A stretch of 26,457 nucleotides of DNA from Selenomonadaceae bacterium UBA2897 (GCA_002350105.1 DEDT01000001.1:33222-59678); one strand, 5' to 3'; positions 13,708-20,846 are shown, counted from the first letter of the stretch. Numbers and translations: made by a program. Notes: generated by a model not told the origin, from the sequence alone.

Positions 13708-15435
13708 TCAAACCTTGAATACCATCAGGGCCTCCTGCATCTTCTGCGCCTGCTGCGCCAGTGCATTGCTGGCCTTGGCAATCTCCCGCGCCGAGGCCTT
13801 GCGCTCGGCCGTCGAATTGGCGACGCCCTCCATATCTTCGGCAATCTGCTGGCTGCTCTGGTCAAGCTCACCGATATTGCGCTCCATGGCCGCCGAATCC
13901 TCAGACACGCCGGCAATCGAAGCCGCAATCTCCTGCATCTGCGCAGAAGTGTGCTCGACCAGATCCACGATCTCGCGGAAGTTCGCCTTCAAGCCCTCGA
14001 CGGACTTCGCCCCCTCCGCTACCTGAGTGTGCCCGGCCTGCATGGAGTCCACGGCCGCCGTCGTATCCTGCTGAATACTCTGGATGAGGCTCGAGATGCG
14101 GCCGGCTGACTCCTGCGAAGCCTCAGCCAGCTTGCGCACCTCATCGGCCACGACCGCAAACCCGCGTCCGGCCTCTCCTGCGCGTGCGGCCTCGATAGCC
14201 GCATTCAGCGCCAGCAGGTTCGTCTGATCGGCGATGCCCGTAATCGTATCGACGATCTGGCCGATCTCCTGCGAACGTTCTCCCAGCTTGCCCACGATAT
14301 CCGCCGACGTGCGCACGGTATCCTCGACACCCTTCATCTGCTGCACGGCCTTGTCGACGGCCTGATTGCCGCCATCGGCACGGGACACGGCCTCGCGGGA
14401 ATTATGCGCCACCTGGTCCGCATTCTGCTGGATGTGATTGATGCGCTCAGCTACCTGTCCCATGGACTGCGTACTCTCGGACACCGACGCCTGCTGCTGC
14501 GTGATGGCCGCCGCCGTCGTCTCCATGGAGGCCGCCATTTTCTCGACATCATTGGCCGACTGCTCCGAGGTTGCCGTGAGCTCCTCCGAGGCTGCGGCCA
14601 GCTGCTGGGCGCTCTCGTGGAACGTCCCCATGAGTTCGCCGATGCGTGCGCGTACGCCGACGAGCGCGCGCCACACTTTGCCGAACTCATCGCCGCGCTG
14701 GCGTCCCTTGCCGTCGCCGCTGTCGCGGAAGTCGCCCTCCTTCATGGCTTCACAAGAGCTCACCATGCTGGCCATCTGGCCCGTGATCTCCCGCGTAATG
14801 TAGCCGGTCGCCAGCAGCAAAATGATGAAGGCCGCCAGTGAAATCAACACCATGACCGTCTTGGAACGCGAGGCCGCAGCGTCGTTGGACGCGCTCGTGG
14901 CATTGGCCGCCTGTTCGCAGTGCGCTTTGAGGTCCGCCAGGTCATTCTTCAGTGCATTCAGCGTCTTGATGCCCTGGTCACCATACATTTTGCTGGCTTC
15001 TGCAATCTGTCCCTTAACGGTCAGATTGACGACCTGCAAGGACGTCTGGTGATACTTTTCCCAATCCGCCTCCGTCTGCTGAATCAGCGCCTGGGTCTCC
15101 GGCCGATTGCCGAGCAGATCCTTATAGCTCTGCCAGGCAGTGCCGTAATCTTCTTTATACTTTCCCTCGATATCGTTATGCATCTTCATGTGACGCGACG
15201 AATCCGAAGTAGCAATGGCCTCCAGCATCGCAGACTGGATCTTGCGCATATTCAGCTCATCGTCCGACAGATACTGCCGTGCAGGCAGGTAGACATTGAC
15301 CACCTGCTCGACGTTACGCTGCGCCTGCTGCAGCGACGAAAAGCCCGTAATGGATACCGCAATCAGGCCGACAGCCGCTACCAGCGCCAGACATAATATC
15401 TTATAAGCCATGCGGATATTGCTCAGCCAGTTCAT
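13708..15435 (-). CDS. Methyl-accepting chemotaxis protein
   Basis: A 575-residue transmembrane chemoreceptor. TM1 is at about residues 12-32. The external ligand domain (33-193) is predicted helical, of the four-helix-bundle type. TM2 is at about 194-213, followed by a HAMP linker (to about 265) and a long coiled-coil signalling domain. The signalling tip EIGQIVDTITGIADQTNLLA and the region through GFAVVADEVRKLAE (about 390-437) match the CheA/CheW-binding hairpin. No CheR-binding pentapeptide is present at the end. The ligand is unknown. The ORF is open to 15456, but GGGGAGG lies 7 bases before the ATG at 15435, which I use. It has its own terminator and probable promoter and sits between yqeY and nfeD, which adjoin in Bacillus. 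Confidence 0.95.
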   Translation of the reverse strand: MNWLSNIRMAYKILCLALVAAVGLIAVSITGFSSLQQAQRNVEQVVNVYLPARQYLSDDELNMRKIQSAMLEAIATSDSSRHMKMHNDIEGKYKEDYGTAWQSYKDLLGNRPETQALIQQTEADWEKYHQTSLQVVNLTVKGQIAEASKMYGDQGIKTLNALKNDLADLKAHCEQAANATSASNDAAASRSKTVMVLISLAAFIILLLATGYITREITGQMASMVSSCEAMKEGDFRDSGDGKGRQRGDEFGKVWRALVGVRARIGELMGTFHESAQQLAAASEELTATSEQSANDVEKMAASMETTAAAITQQQASVSESTQSMGQVAERINHIQQNADQVAHNSREAVSRADGGNQAVDKAVQQMKGVEDTVRTSADIVGKLGERSQEIGQIVDTITGIADQTNLLALNAAIEAARAGEAGRGFAVVADEVRKLAEASQESAGRISSLIQSIQQDTTAAVDSMQAGHTQVAEGAKSVEGLKANFREIVDLVEHTSAQMQEIAASIAGVSEDSAAMERNIGELDQSSQQIAEDMEGVANSTAERKASAREIAKASNALAQQAQKMQEALMVFKV

Positions 15436-15477
15436 CGTGAAACCTCCCCAAGACATAGTCCTTCATTTACTTACCCT

Positions 15478-15506
15478 ATTATAAATCATTTTACCTTGCT
15501 TGGTAC
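15478..15506 (-). promoter_or_regulatory. Possible promoter of the chemotaxis receptor gene
   Basis: Minus-strand TATAAT (15478-15483) is perfect, but the hexamer 17 bases upstream (GTACCA) is poor. No sigma-28-type TAAA...GCCGATAA motif is seen. An inverted repeat ATACG-4-CGTAT (15565-15578) lies further upstream. Confidence 0.4.
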
Positions 15507-15589
15507 GAAAAATCCATTGGGTTCTAAAGATTTCACATACTTATATGAAAAAAGTACAGGGTATATACGATACCGTATGATGCACCCAC

Positions 15590-15618
15590 GAAAAAAGAGC
15601 CCATCCGCGACGAGCTCT
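15590..15618 (-). terminator. Intrinsic terminator after yqeY
   Basis: Minus-strand AGAGCTCGTC and GATGGGCTCT pair over 10 bp (two wobbles) around a GCG loop, followed by TTTTTTCG. It lies 14 bases after the stop codon. Confidence 0.85.
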
Positions 15619-15632
15619 CCCCATAAACCAAG

Positions 15633-16079
15633 TTAATGCAACAGACTGCGCACGAGCGTATTGACCATCTTGCCATCGGCACGACCTTTGACCTTCGGCA
15701 TAAGTGCACCCATGACCTTTCCCATATCTTTCATCGTCTGTGCACCAGTTGCCTTCACGGCCTCCTCGACGAGCGACTTGACCTCAGCCTCCGAAAGCTG
15801 CTTCGGCAGGTAATGCATGAGCACGTCGAGCTCGGCCTGCGTCTGGTCGACGAGATCCTGACGGCCCGCCTTCTGAAACTCCTCCAGCGAATCGCGTCGC
15901 ATCTTGACTTCCTTGCTGAGCACGGCGATGACGCCCTGATCATCGAGCTCTGTATGACCGCCATCGATCTCGGCCTGGCGCACGGCACCGCGAGCCGAGC
16001 GGATGACGGAGAGGCGCAGTTTCTCATGTGCCTTCATAGCATCTTTCATATCTGCCGTCAATTGTTCCTTGATGGACAT
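15633..16079 (-). CDS. yqeY: GatB/YqeY domain protein
   Basis: A 148-residue protein of the YqeY family, an all-helical domain shared with the tail of GatB and Asn/Gln-tRNA synthetase accessory regions. Typical sequences are MSIKEQLTADMKDAMKAHEK, VLSKEVKMRRDSLEEFQKAG, LMHYLPKQLSE and MGKVMGALMPKVKGRADG. It probably interacts with tRNA, but its cellular role is not settled. The ORF is open to 16148, but the upstream part runs through a terminator hairpin. GGAGGAGG lies 7-8 bases before the ATG at 16079, which gives the family's usual length. It follows rpsU, as in many Bacillota. Confidence 0.93.
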   Translation of the reverse strand: MSIKEQLTADMKDAMKAHEKLRLSVIRSARGAVRQAEIDGGHTELDDQGVIAVLSKEVKMRRDSLEEFQKAGRQDLVDQTQAELDVLMHYLPKQLSEAEVKSLVEEAVKATGAQTMKDMGKVMGALMPKVKGRADGKMVNTLVRSLLH

Positions 16080-16098
16080 TCTATTTCCTCCTCCATGC

Positions 16099-16133
16099 AA
16101 AAAGACACCTGCGAATCTCACGACTCGCAGGCG
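16099..16133 (-). terminator. Terminator/attenuator between rpsU and yqeY
   Basis: Minus-strand CGCCTGCGAGTC and GATTCGCAGGTG form a 12-bp stem (two wobbles) with a GTGA loop, followed by TCTTTTTG. It lies 22 bases after the rpsU stop and ends just before the yqeY ribosome site, so most rpsU transcripts should stop here. Confidence 0.8.
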
Positions 16134-16154
16134 CCCTGCTAAATTCAAGCTTTA

Positions 16155-16337
16155 TCAGCCTCTGAACTTGCGTTTACGAGCTGCCTCAGACTTTTTCTTG
16201 CGGCGAACGCTCGGTTTCTCGTAATGCTCACGCTTGCGTACCTCAGCCAGCGTACCGGCTTTCTGGGACATGCGCTTGAAGCGACGGAGAGCACTGTCGA
16301 TCGATTCGTTTTTACCAACTTTGATCTCGTTTGCCAT
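16155..16337 (-). CDS. rpsU: 30S ribosomal protein S21
   Basis: A 60-residue basic protein with the S21 sequence: KVGKNESIDSALRRFKRM at residues 6-23, EVRKREHYEKPSVRRKKKSE and a basic end. It is part of the small subunit near the anti-Shine-Dalgarno region. The ATG has GGAGGGGGGG upstream, an unusual run of seven G residues within the ribosome site that could make strong initiation or be prone to slippage. It has its own perfect-consensus promoter and an efficient-looking terminator, giving a short, probably abundant message. Confidence 0.98.
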   Translation of the reverse strand: MANEIKVGKNESIDSALRRFKRMSQKAGTLAEVRKREHYEKPSVRRKKKSEAARKRKFRG

Positions 16338-16362
16338 CTATTTCTTCCCCCCCTCCACTGTT

Positions 16363-16372
16363 TTGGGAGTTG
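16363..16372 (+). repeat. Dispersed intergenic motif TTGGGAGTTG, copy 1
   Basis: Plus-strand copy in the rpsU leader, the shortest of three copies in the window. The others are at 6930-6940 and 22872-22882, both within hairpins. Confidence 0.45.
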
Positions 16373-16394
16373 TGTTTCATAACTACACCACAAC

Positions 16395-16423
16395 ATTATA
16401 CCGCAGCGGTATAGCCATGTCAA
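16395..16423 (-). promoter_or_regulatory. rpsU: Perfect-consensus promoter of rpsU
   Basis: Minus-strand TTGACA (16418-16423), exactly 17 bases, then TATAAT (16395-16400). Both hexamers match the sigma-A consensus at every position. It starts just after the HIT gene stop codon. Confidence 0.93.
16397..16413. promoter_or_regulatory. 17-bp perfect palindrome inside the rpsU promoter (candidate operator)
   Basis: TATACCGC, a single central base, then GCGGTATA. It fills most of the spacer and five of the six bases of the -10. A protein bound here would block the promoter. I do not recognise the motif as belonging to a particular regulator. Confidence 0.55.
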
Positions 16424-16429
16424 CAAGAT

Positions 16430-16777
16430 TTAGCCCGGTGGCCACTGCATCGAACGTCCTCCCAGGAGATGGAAATGCAGATGCTTGACACTCTGGCCGC
16501 CTTCCTCGCCGGTATTGGCCACCACACGGAAGCCCTTTTCTGCCACGCCCAGCTTTTTCGCCAGCTGCGGCACGACGTCCACGAGGATATGCGCCACGAG
16601 ATCCCGATCCGCGTCCGTCAGGGCCAGCAGACTCTCGACATGCTTCTTCGGGATAACGAGAACGTGCACGGGAGCCTGCGGCTCCAAGTCCTTGAAGGCC
16701 ACGCACTGCTCATCCTCATAGACGAGCTGCGAGGGAATCTCTTTCTGCACAATCTTGCAGAAAATACAATCTGCCAT
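16430..16777 (-). CDS. HIT (histidine triad) family nucleotide-binding protein
   Basis: A 115-residue HINT-like protein, probably a nucleoside phosphoramidase/AMP-lysine hydrolase. The histidine triad HLHFHLL places the catalytic histidines at 99, 101 and 103. The N-terminal CIFCKI (C4, C7) with H46 is the zinc-binding pattern of many bacterial HINT proteins. The C-terminal GGRSMQWPPG is also characteristic. The ORF has a GTG nine bases upstream, but it lies inside the AGGAGGTG ribosome site, so the ATG at 16777 is the start. It lies between mtaB and rpsU, a common position in Bacillota, and a hairpin separates it from mtaB. Confidence 0.95.
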   Translation of the reverse strand: MADCIFCKIVQKEIPSQLVYEDEQCVAFKDLEPQAPVHVLVIPKKHVESLLALTDADRDLVAHILVDVVPQLAKKLGVAEKGFRVVANTGEEGGQSVKHLHFHLLGGRSMQWPPG

Positions 16778-16803
16778 TGAAAACACCTCCTTTAACCGTT
16801 GTT

Positions 16804-16846
16804 CAGAGGGGGAAGGAAACGCAGGATCTGCGTTTTCCTAACTCTG
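16804..16846 (-). terminator. Long hairpin between mtaB and the HIT gene
   Basis: Minus-strand AGGAAAACGCAG and CTGCGTTTCCT pair (one bulge) around ATC, and CAGAG/CTCTG can extend the stem outside. No T-tract follows, so a processing or stabilising structure is as likely as a terminator. Confidence 0.45.
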
Positions 16847-16865
16847 ACCTTTACTTTATTCGCCA

Positions 16866-18167
16866 TCAATCAGGAATTACCTGCCCCCAGATGCCATCTT
16901 TATAAAGTTTTTCCATTTTTACGCGGTAAATCTCACCGCTCGTGACCGGCATGTCCGTATAGACGCGCACGTAGTTGTTCGTGAGACCGTCCGTGATGCC
17001 CTCATGGTTCGTCTCGAAGAGCACGTCCATCTCACGGCCGAGGAACATTTTATGGAACTCTGCTGTCTTGCGCGTGGCCAACGCCTGCATGCGGTGCACA
17101 CGCTCCTTCTTCACAGGCTCCGGCACCTGATCCGTGCGCTTCGCCGCGGGCGTCCCCGTGCGTCGCGAATAGGGGAAGACGTGCATGCGCGCAAAATTCA
17201 TTTTCGCTACAAAATCCAGACTCTGCTGGAACAGCTCCTCCGTCTCGCCGGGGAAGCCCACGATGATATCCGTCGAGACCGCTAGCCCTGGCACCTCGCG
17301 CTCCACGTTTGCGATGAGGCGCGCGAACTCCGCCGTATCGTAATGGCGATTCATGGCATGCAGGATTTCATCCGAGCCCGCCTGCAGCGGCAGGTGCAGA
17401 TGCGGACAGAAGCGCTCGTCCTCGCGAATCAGCGCGAAGAGCTCTGGCGAAAGCTCCAGTGACTCCAGCGAGCCGAGGCGCAAGCGCCGGAGCCCCTTCA
17501 CGGCCAGTACCTCACGGCAGGCATCCACGAGGTGCACATCCTCCGCAAGATCGCGGCCATAGGCACCGAGGTGAATGCCCGTGAGCACGATTTCCTTGAA
17601 GCCCGCCGCCACGAGTTTCTCCGCCTCACGGCGCACAGCCTCCGGCTGGCGCGACTTCACGGGGCCGCGTGCATAGGGGATGATGCAATAGGAGCAGAAA
17701 TTCTCGCAGCCATCCTCGATCTTCAGGAAAGCGCGCGTGCGCTGCGGCATATCGTAGAGCGGAATGTCCTCGAAGGTATGCGCCTGCATGATGTCGCCCA
17801 CCTCGTCCACGACCAGGCCGTCCTCACGCCGCGCCGCCTCGACGAAATCCACGATATTCGCGCGCTCCTTCGTGCCGAGAATCACGCGCACGCCCTCGAT
17901 GGCCTTGATCGCCTCCGGCGCCACCTGTGCGTAGCAGCCGCAGACCGCGATGATGGCCTGCGGATTCTCGTGCCGGGCGCGGCGCACGATCTGGCGCGAT
18001 TTGCGATCGCCCATGCTCGTGACCGAGCAGGTATTGATGACGTAGACGTCCGCTTTCTCCTCAAAGGGCTTGATTTCGTAGCCCGCCTGCTTGAACAGGC
18101 CCTCCATCGACTCCGTCTCGAACTGATTGACCTTGCAGCCCAGCGTAGTCAAAGCAACACTTGGCAA
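16866..18167 (-). CDS. mtaB: tRNA t6A37 methylthiotransferase MtaB
   Basis: A 433-residue radical-SAM enzyme that adds a methylthio group to t6A at position 37 of ANN-decoding tRNAs. The N-terminal domain has the three cysteines of the auxiliary 4Fe-4S cluster: C11 in TLGCKVNQFE, C47 in NTCSVT and C78 in CGCYAQ. The radical-SAM motif CENFCSYC gives C153, C157 and C160. A C-terminal TRAM-like domain follows (MDVLFETNHEGITDGLTNNY). The pattern fits MtaB rather than MiaB or RimO. It starts at a TTG (18167) preceded by GGAGG 8 bases away. It follows rsmE by 18 bases and corresponds to yqeV of Bacillus, with the same neighbours. Confidence 0.96.
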   Translation of the reverse strand: MPSVALTTLGCKVNQFETESMEGLFKQAGYEIKPFEEKADVYVINTCSVTSMGDRKSRQIVRRARHENPQAIIAVCGCYAQVAPEAIKAIEGVRVILGTKERANIVDFVEAARREDGLVVDEVGDIMQAHTFEDIPLYDMPQRTRAFLKIEDGCENFCSYCIIPYARGPVKSRQPEAVRREAEKLVAAGFKEIVLTGIHLGAYGRDLAEDVHLVDACREVLAVKGLRRLRLGSLESLELSPELFALIREDERFCPHLHLPLQAGSDEILHAMNRHYDTAEFARLIANVEREVPGLAVSTDIIVGFPGETEELFQQSLDFVAKMNFARMHVFPYSRRTGTPAAKRTDQVPEPVKKERVHRMQALATRKTAEFHKMFLGREMDVLFETNHEGITDGLTNNYVRVYTDMPVTSGEIYRVKMEKLYKDGIWGQVIPD

Positions 18168-18185
18168 ATTATTCTCCTCCTAATA

Positions 18186-18935
18186 TCAGGTATACCCACC
18201 TAAATCTCCGTTCTCGTACTGCACCACCGTGAGCGCGGCCACGGCCGCCGTCTCCGCCCGCAGGATGCGCGGCCCGAGCGTCACGCTGTGACCGCCCGCC
18301 CTGAGGGTGGCCTCCGCCTCCGCGAGGCTGAAGCCGCCCTCAGGGCCAATGAGCACCACGAAATCGTGCACGCCCCTGGCTGCCGCCTCGCGCAGTGTGG
18401 CCTTGATGCCCTGCTGCGTTTCGTTTTCATAGCAAAAGAGCAGGCATGCATTTTCCGGCAACTGCGCAATATATTTTTCGATATCCATAAGCGCCGCGAC
18501 CTCGATGAGGCTCGTGCGGCCGCACTGCTTGCAGGCCTCATCGGCAATTTTCTGCCAACGCTGCTGTCTCTGCGCGGCTTTCTTCGCCTCGTAGCGCACG
18601 ACGCAGTTCTGGCTTTTAAGTGGCACGACCCTGGCCGCGCCGAGCTCCACGGCCTTCTGCACGACGAACTCCATCTTGTCGCCCTTGAGCAGGCACTGGG
18701 CGAGGGTAATATCAATCGGCGGCTCCGTATTCGCGTCCAGATGCTCCATGAGCTGCATCGTGACCGTCTCCGCCGTGAAAGCCGTCATCGCCATACGCGC
18801 CGTCTGTCCCGCATCATCGACGACAACCATCTCGTCGCCCGGCTTCGCACGCATCACGTGCATGAGATGGTGCGCATCGCTGCCCGTAATCTCGATGGTA
18901 TCCGCGAGCAGGCCGCGGTAAAACAGTCTTCTCAT
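18186..18935 (-). CDS. rsmE: 16S rRNA (uracil(1498)-N(3))-methyltransferase
   Basis: A 249-residue SPOUT methyltransferase that methylates U1498 of 16S rRNA. The N-terminal PUA-like domain begins MRRLFYRG. Knot-forming motifs are VLIGPEGGFSLAEAEA and LGPRILRAETAAVAAL, both diagnostic of RsmE. KGDKMEFVVQKAVELGA is the standard mid-region. The length is normal. Its ATG overlaps the prmA stop by 4 bases, indicating translational coupling, and mtaB follows closely. The Bacillus equivalent is yqeU. Confidence 0.97.
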   Translation of the reverse strand: MRRLFYRGLLADTIEITGSDAHHLMHVMRAKPGDEMVVVDDAGQTARMAMTAFTAETVTMQLMEHLDANTEPPIDITLAQCLLKGDKMEFVVQKAVELGAARVVPLKSQNCVVRYEAKKAAQRQQRWQKIADEACKQCGRTSLIEVAALMDIEKYIAQLPENACLLFCYENETQQGIKATLREAAARGVHDFVVLIGPEGGFSLAEAEATLRAGGHSVTLGPRILRAETAAVAALTVVQYENGDLGGYT

Positions 18936-19870
18936 GCCTCACTGCTCCGTTTCACCAGCATCGCGGTCCAGCCTTTATCGTGCATGGCCTCTACGACCGT
19001 GAAGCCGTTGGCCTCCGCCGCCTCGCGCACGTCCGCCTCGCGCTCATCGATGATGCCCGAGGCCAGCAGCGTGCCCCCCGGTGCCAGATGCGCATCGAGC
19101 TCCGTGAACAGGCGGATAACGATATCGGCGATGATATTCGCGATCACGAGGTCCGCCTTGTCATCGAAGGCCTGCAGCAAGTCGCTGACCATGGTCTTTG
19201 CCTCGACGTCGTTTTCCTGCAGGTTCTCTGCCGCCACATGCACGGCCGTGCTGTCGTAGTCGGCCGCCACGACCTCGCCCGCACCGAGCTTCGCGGCCGC
19301 AATGGCCAGCACGCCCGAGCCCGTGCCCACATCGAACACGCGCATAGCCGGACGAATCAGCCTCTCCAGCGCCCGCAGGCACATGGCCGTGGTCGGATGC
19401 GTGCCCGTGCCGAAGGCCGCGCCCGGGTCGAGCCGCAGCACGATGTCGTCCGGCTGCGCCGTATACTCCTCCCAGCTCGGCTGGATCACGAGATGCTCGC
19501 CGACCTTATCCACATGGAAATACCGCTTCCACTCATCAGCCCAATCCTCATCCTGCACGGTGCGCCAGCCGACGGTGCATGGGCCGTTCTCCAGGCCGTC
19601 GACTTCCTGCATCTTTTTCAGTCGCACGCCCAGGCGCTCCAGCCGGTAATCCAGCTGTTCATCATGCGGCAGCCACGCCAATACCTTCACGTTTTTCCCG
19701 TCGGGCACGCGCGGGATATCCGCGAAGTCCCACAGCCCCTCATCGATACAGGCATTCACTTCCTGCGGGTCCTCGATGCTGACCCCCTGCGCTCCCAGCT
19801 GGTCAAAAATCTGCGCGACGATATCCTGCGCCTCGCGCGCCACCACGACACTGACCTCCGCCCACTTCAC
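18932..19870 (-). CDS. prmA: Ribosomal protein L11 methyltransferase
   Basis: A 312-residue class I SAM-dependent methyltransferase that trimethylates L11. The N-terminal substrate-recognition domain (about 1-100, with VSIEDPQEV) is followed by LDPGAAFGTGTHPTTAMCL (148-166), the SAM loop FDVGTGSGVLAIAA (179-192) and ANIIAD, all typical of PrmA. It begins at a GTG (19870) with AAAGGAG 8 bases upstream and overlaps rsmE by 4 bases. In Bacillus (yqeT) it directly follows dnaJ. Here about 1.8 kb of glycosylase and toxin-antitoxin DNA intervenes. No convincing promoter is visible in the 150 AT-richer bases upstream. Confidence 0.97.
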   Translation of the reverse strand: MKWAEVSVVVAREAQDIVAQIFDQLGAQGVSIEDPQEVNACIDEGLWDFADIPRVPDGKNVKVLAWLPHDEQLDYRLERLGVRLKKMQEVDGLENGPCTVGWRTVQDEDWADEWKRYFHVDKVGEHLVIQPSWEEYTAQPDDIVLRLDPGAAFGTGTHPTTAMCLRALERLIRPAMRVFDVGTGSGVLAIAAAKLGAGEVVAADYDSTAVHVAAENLQENDVEAKTMVSDLLQAFDDKADLVIANIIADIVIRLFTELDAHLAPGGTLLASGIIDEREADVREAAEANGFTVVEAMHDKGWTAMLVKRSSEA

Positions 19871-19915
19871 GGGCCTCGCTCCTTTCCAGATTAAAATTAA
19901 TTCGAATAGCGGACT

Positions 19916-20002
19916 TTAAGCCTTCAAGTCCTCCCACATCTCATCTACCGTATCAAAAGTACGACTGAGATTTTTCCCTTCCAAATTGTCTCCTAATTTT
20001 GG
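19916..20002 (-). pseudogene. Fragment of an antitoxin-like reading frame (28 codons)
   Basis: Directly after the toxin gene a minus-strand frame runs 28 codons from a stop to TAA. It includes LSRTFDTVDEMWEDLKA, which resembles the C-terminal tail of RelB/DinJ-like antitoxins. A TTG at 19984 with AGGAG 5 bases upstream could start a 22-residue peptide. A decayed remnant of a second antitoxin gene is more likely. Identity is by eye only. Confidence 0.35.
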
Positions 20003-20023
20003 CTACAGCGATGTTCGAACGTA

Positions 20024-20353
20024 CTATTTCTCTTGTGTCTTGATAATACCTTCGACGTCACGACCACCATAAAAGATTCGGATTACCGTCACGGTCGTTT
20101 CATCATCCACCGTATAGTAAACGACAAAGTTATCGACAGGGACTTTATGCATCCCCTGGCTGTGCCATGGCTCCCAGTCCACAACTTCGTACCTGCCAGG
20201 CAATGTATCCAAGGAGTGAATTACATGACGAATGCGGTTCACCTGTCCCCTGGCAGCATCTGGTGCCTGGAGCTCAAAGGCAATATACGCATAAATCTCC
20301 CGTAAGTCATCCAGTGCCCTGGGGGCGTAAACCACTGCATACTCATCGCTCAT
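20024..20353 (-). CDS. RelE/ParE-family toxin
   Basis: A 109-residue protein with the RelE/ParE plan. VVYAPRALDDLREIYAYIAFE is the N-terminal strand and helix, VNRIRHVIHSLDTLPGRYEVV leads into the core, NFVVYYTVDDETTVTVIRIFYGGRD gives the central strands, and the YGGRD ending is typical of 'plasmid stabilisation' RelE proteins. Members either cut mRNA on the ribosome or poison gyrase, and the sequence alone does not decide between these. Its ATG overlaps the antitoxin stop by 4 bases, the usual antitoxin-first coupling. The base composition is less GC-rich than in flanking housekeeping genes by eye, consistent with acquisition. Confidence 0.9.
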   Translation of the reverse strand: MSDEYAVVYAPRALDDLREIYAYIAFELQAPDAARGQVNRIRHVIHSLDTLPGRYEVVDWEPWHSQGMHKVPVDNFVVYYTVDDETTVTVIRIFYGGRDVEGIIKTQEK

Positions 20354-20655
20354 ATGCCGAACTCCTTGTGCAGAGCCGCATCGACTTCATCCATCGTATA
20401 TCTCTTGCCGCCCTGCAGGGATTTCACGCCTTGCATCAGCTCTGCATCCAGCTGCTCACGCGTCATGCCGCCGATGGCTGTCGGTTTTTGCCGAGGCAGA
20501 TGAAGATCAAACGGTATACCATTCCTGAGCACAATCTGCCGATACAGCATCTGAATCGCACTGGACGGCGTAATACCTAACTGTGCGAGGATATCCTCGG
20601 CGTGCTCCTTGAGCCCCGTATCAATACGGGCATAAATTGCAGATGTATTAGCCAT
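20350..20655 (-). CDS. RelB/DinJ-family antitoxin
   Basis: A 101-residue antitoxin. The N-terminal half (TSAIYARIDTGLKEHAEDIL, then ITPSSAIQMLYRQIVLRNGIPF) is a ribbon-helix-helix domain of RelB/DinJ type, which dimerises and binds its own promoter. The C-terminal part (GGKRYTMDEVDAALHKEFGI) would wrap the toxin. The ORF extends to a GTG at 20664, but that codon touches the AGGAG ribosome site. The ATG at 20655 is 10 bases away and matches family starts. It is the first gene of the toxin-antitoxin operon, behind a promoter overlapped by a perfect inverted repeat that is probably its operator. Confidence 0.93.
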   Translation of the reverse strand: MANTSAIYARIDTGLKEHAEDILAQLGITPSSAIQMLYRQIVLRNGIPFDLHLPRQKPTAIGGMTREQLDAELMQGVKSLQGGKRYTMDEVDAALHKEFGI

Positions 20656-20678
20656 AACACTCACGCTCCTTTATGTTC

Positions 20679-20707
20679 ATGATAGTGTTTTTTGCTTGCA
20701 GATGCAA
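20679..20707 (-). promoter_or_regulatory. Promoter of the toxin-antitoxin operon
   Basis: Minus-strand TTGCAT (20702-20707), a 17-base spacer and TATCAT (20679-20684). Both hexamers are moderate matches. The spacer and -35 are covered by the inverted repeat at 20688-20715. Confidence 0.65.
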
Positions 20708-20715
20708 GCAAAAAA
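20688..20715. promoter_or_regulatory. 28-bp inverted repeat, probable RelB operator
   Basis: TTTTTTGCTTGCA (20688-20700), two bases, then its exact complement TGCAAGCAAAAAA (20703-20715). It covers the -35 and most of the spacer. Ribbon-helix-helix antitoxins bind such palindromes to repress their own operon. Confidence 0.75.
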
Positions 20716-20750
20716 TTGCAGTTATCACGTCATAGCAGGCATATATACAA

Positions 20751-20846
20751 TCACTGCAGCATTGTCAGCAGCTTGTCCATGCCTTCGGCGTATTCTTTGT
20801 CAGTCGCGCTGATTTGCTGCAGCAGCGGATTCGTGATGCCTCCCAT
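20751..20846 (-). CDS. Possible 31-residue small ORF or gene remnant
   Basis: The frame begins MGGITNPLLQQISATDKEY and ends DKLLTMLQ. It has GGGGAGG 8 bases before its ATG. The frame remains open upstream of the ATG for 16 codons (including DFGEVFW). A second overlapping frame from an ATG at 20902 (MLQGEERNKVDRILG, 45 codons to 20765, ribosome site AAGGCGG) reads plausibly only at its start. Together they could be one short frameshifted gene. No family is recognised. Confidence 0.3.
   Translation of the reverse strand: MGGITNPLLQQISATDKEYAEGMDKLLTMLQ

Noticed and set aside
12644..14026. Plus-strand frame of 460 codons across nfeD and the chemoreceptor end
   Set aside because: It spans several real minus-strand genes, a terminator and an intergenic gap, and shows no recognisable protein features.
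16080..16148. N-terminal extension of yqeY
   Set aside because: It would be encoded by the terminator hairpin after rpsU and is absent from the family's usual length.
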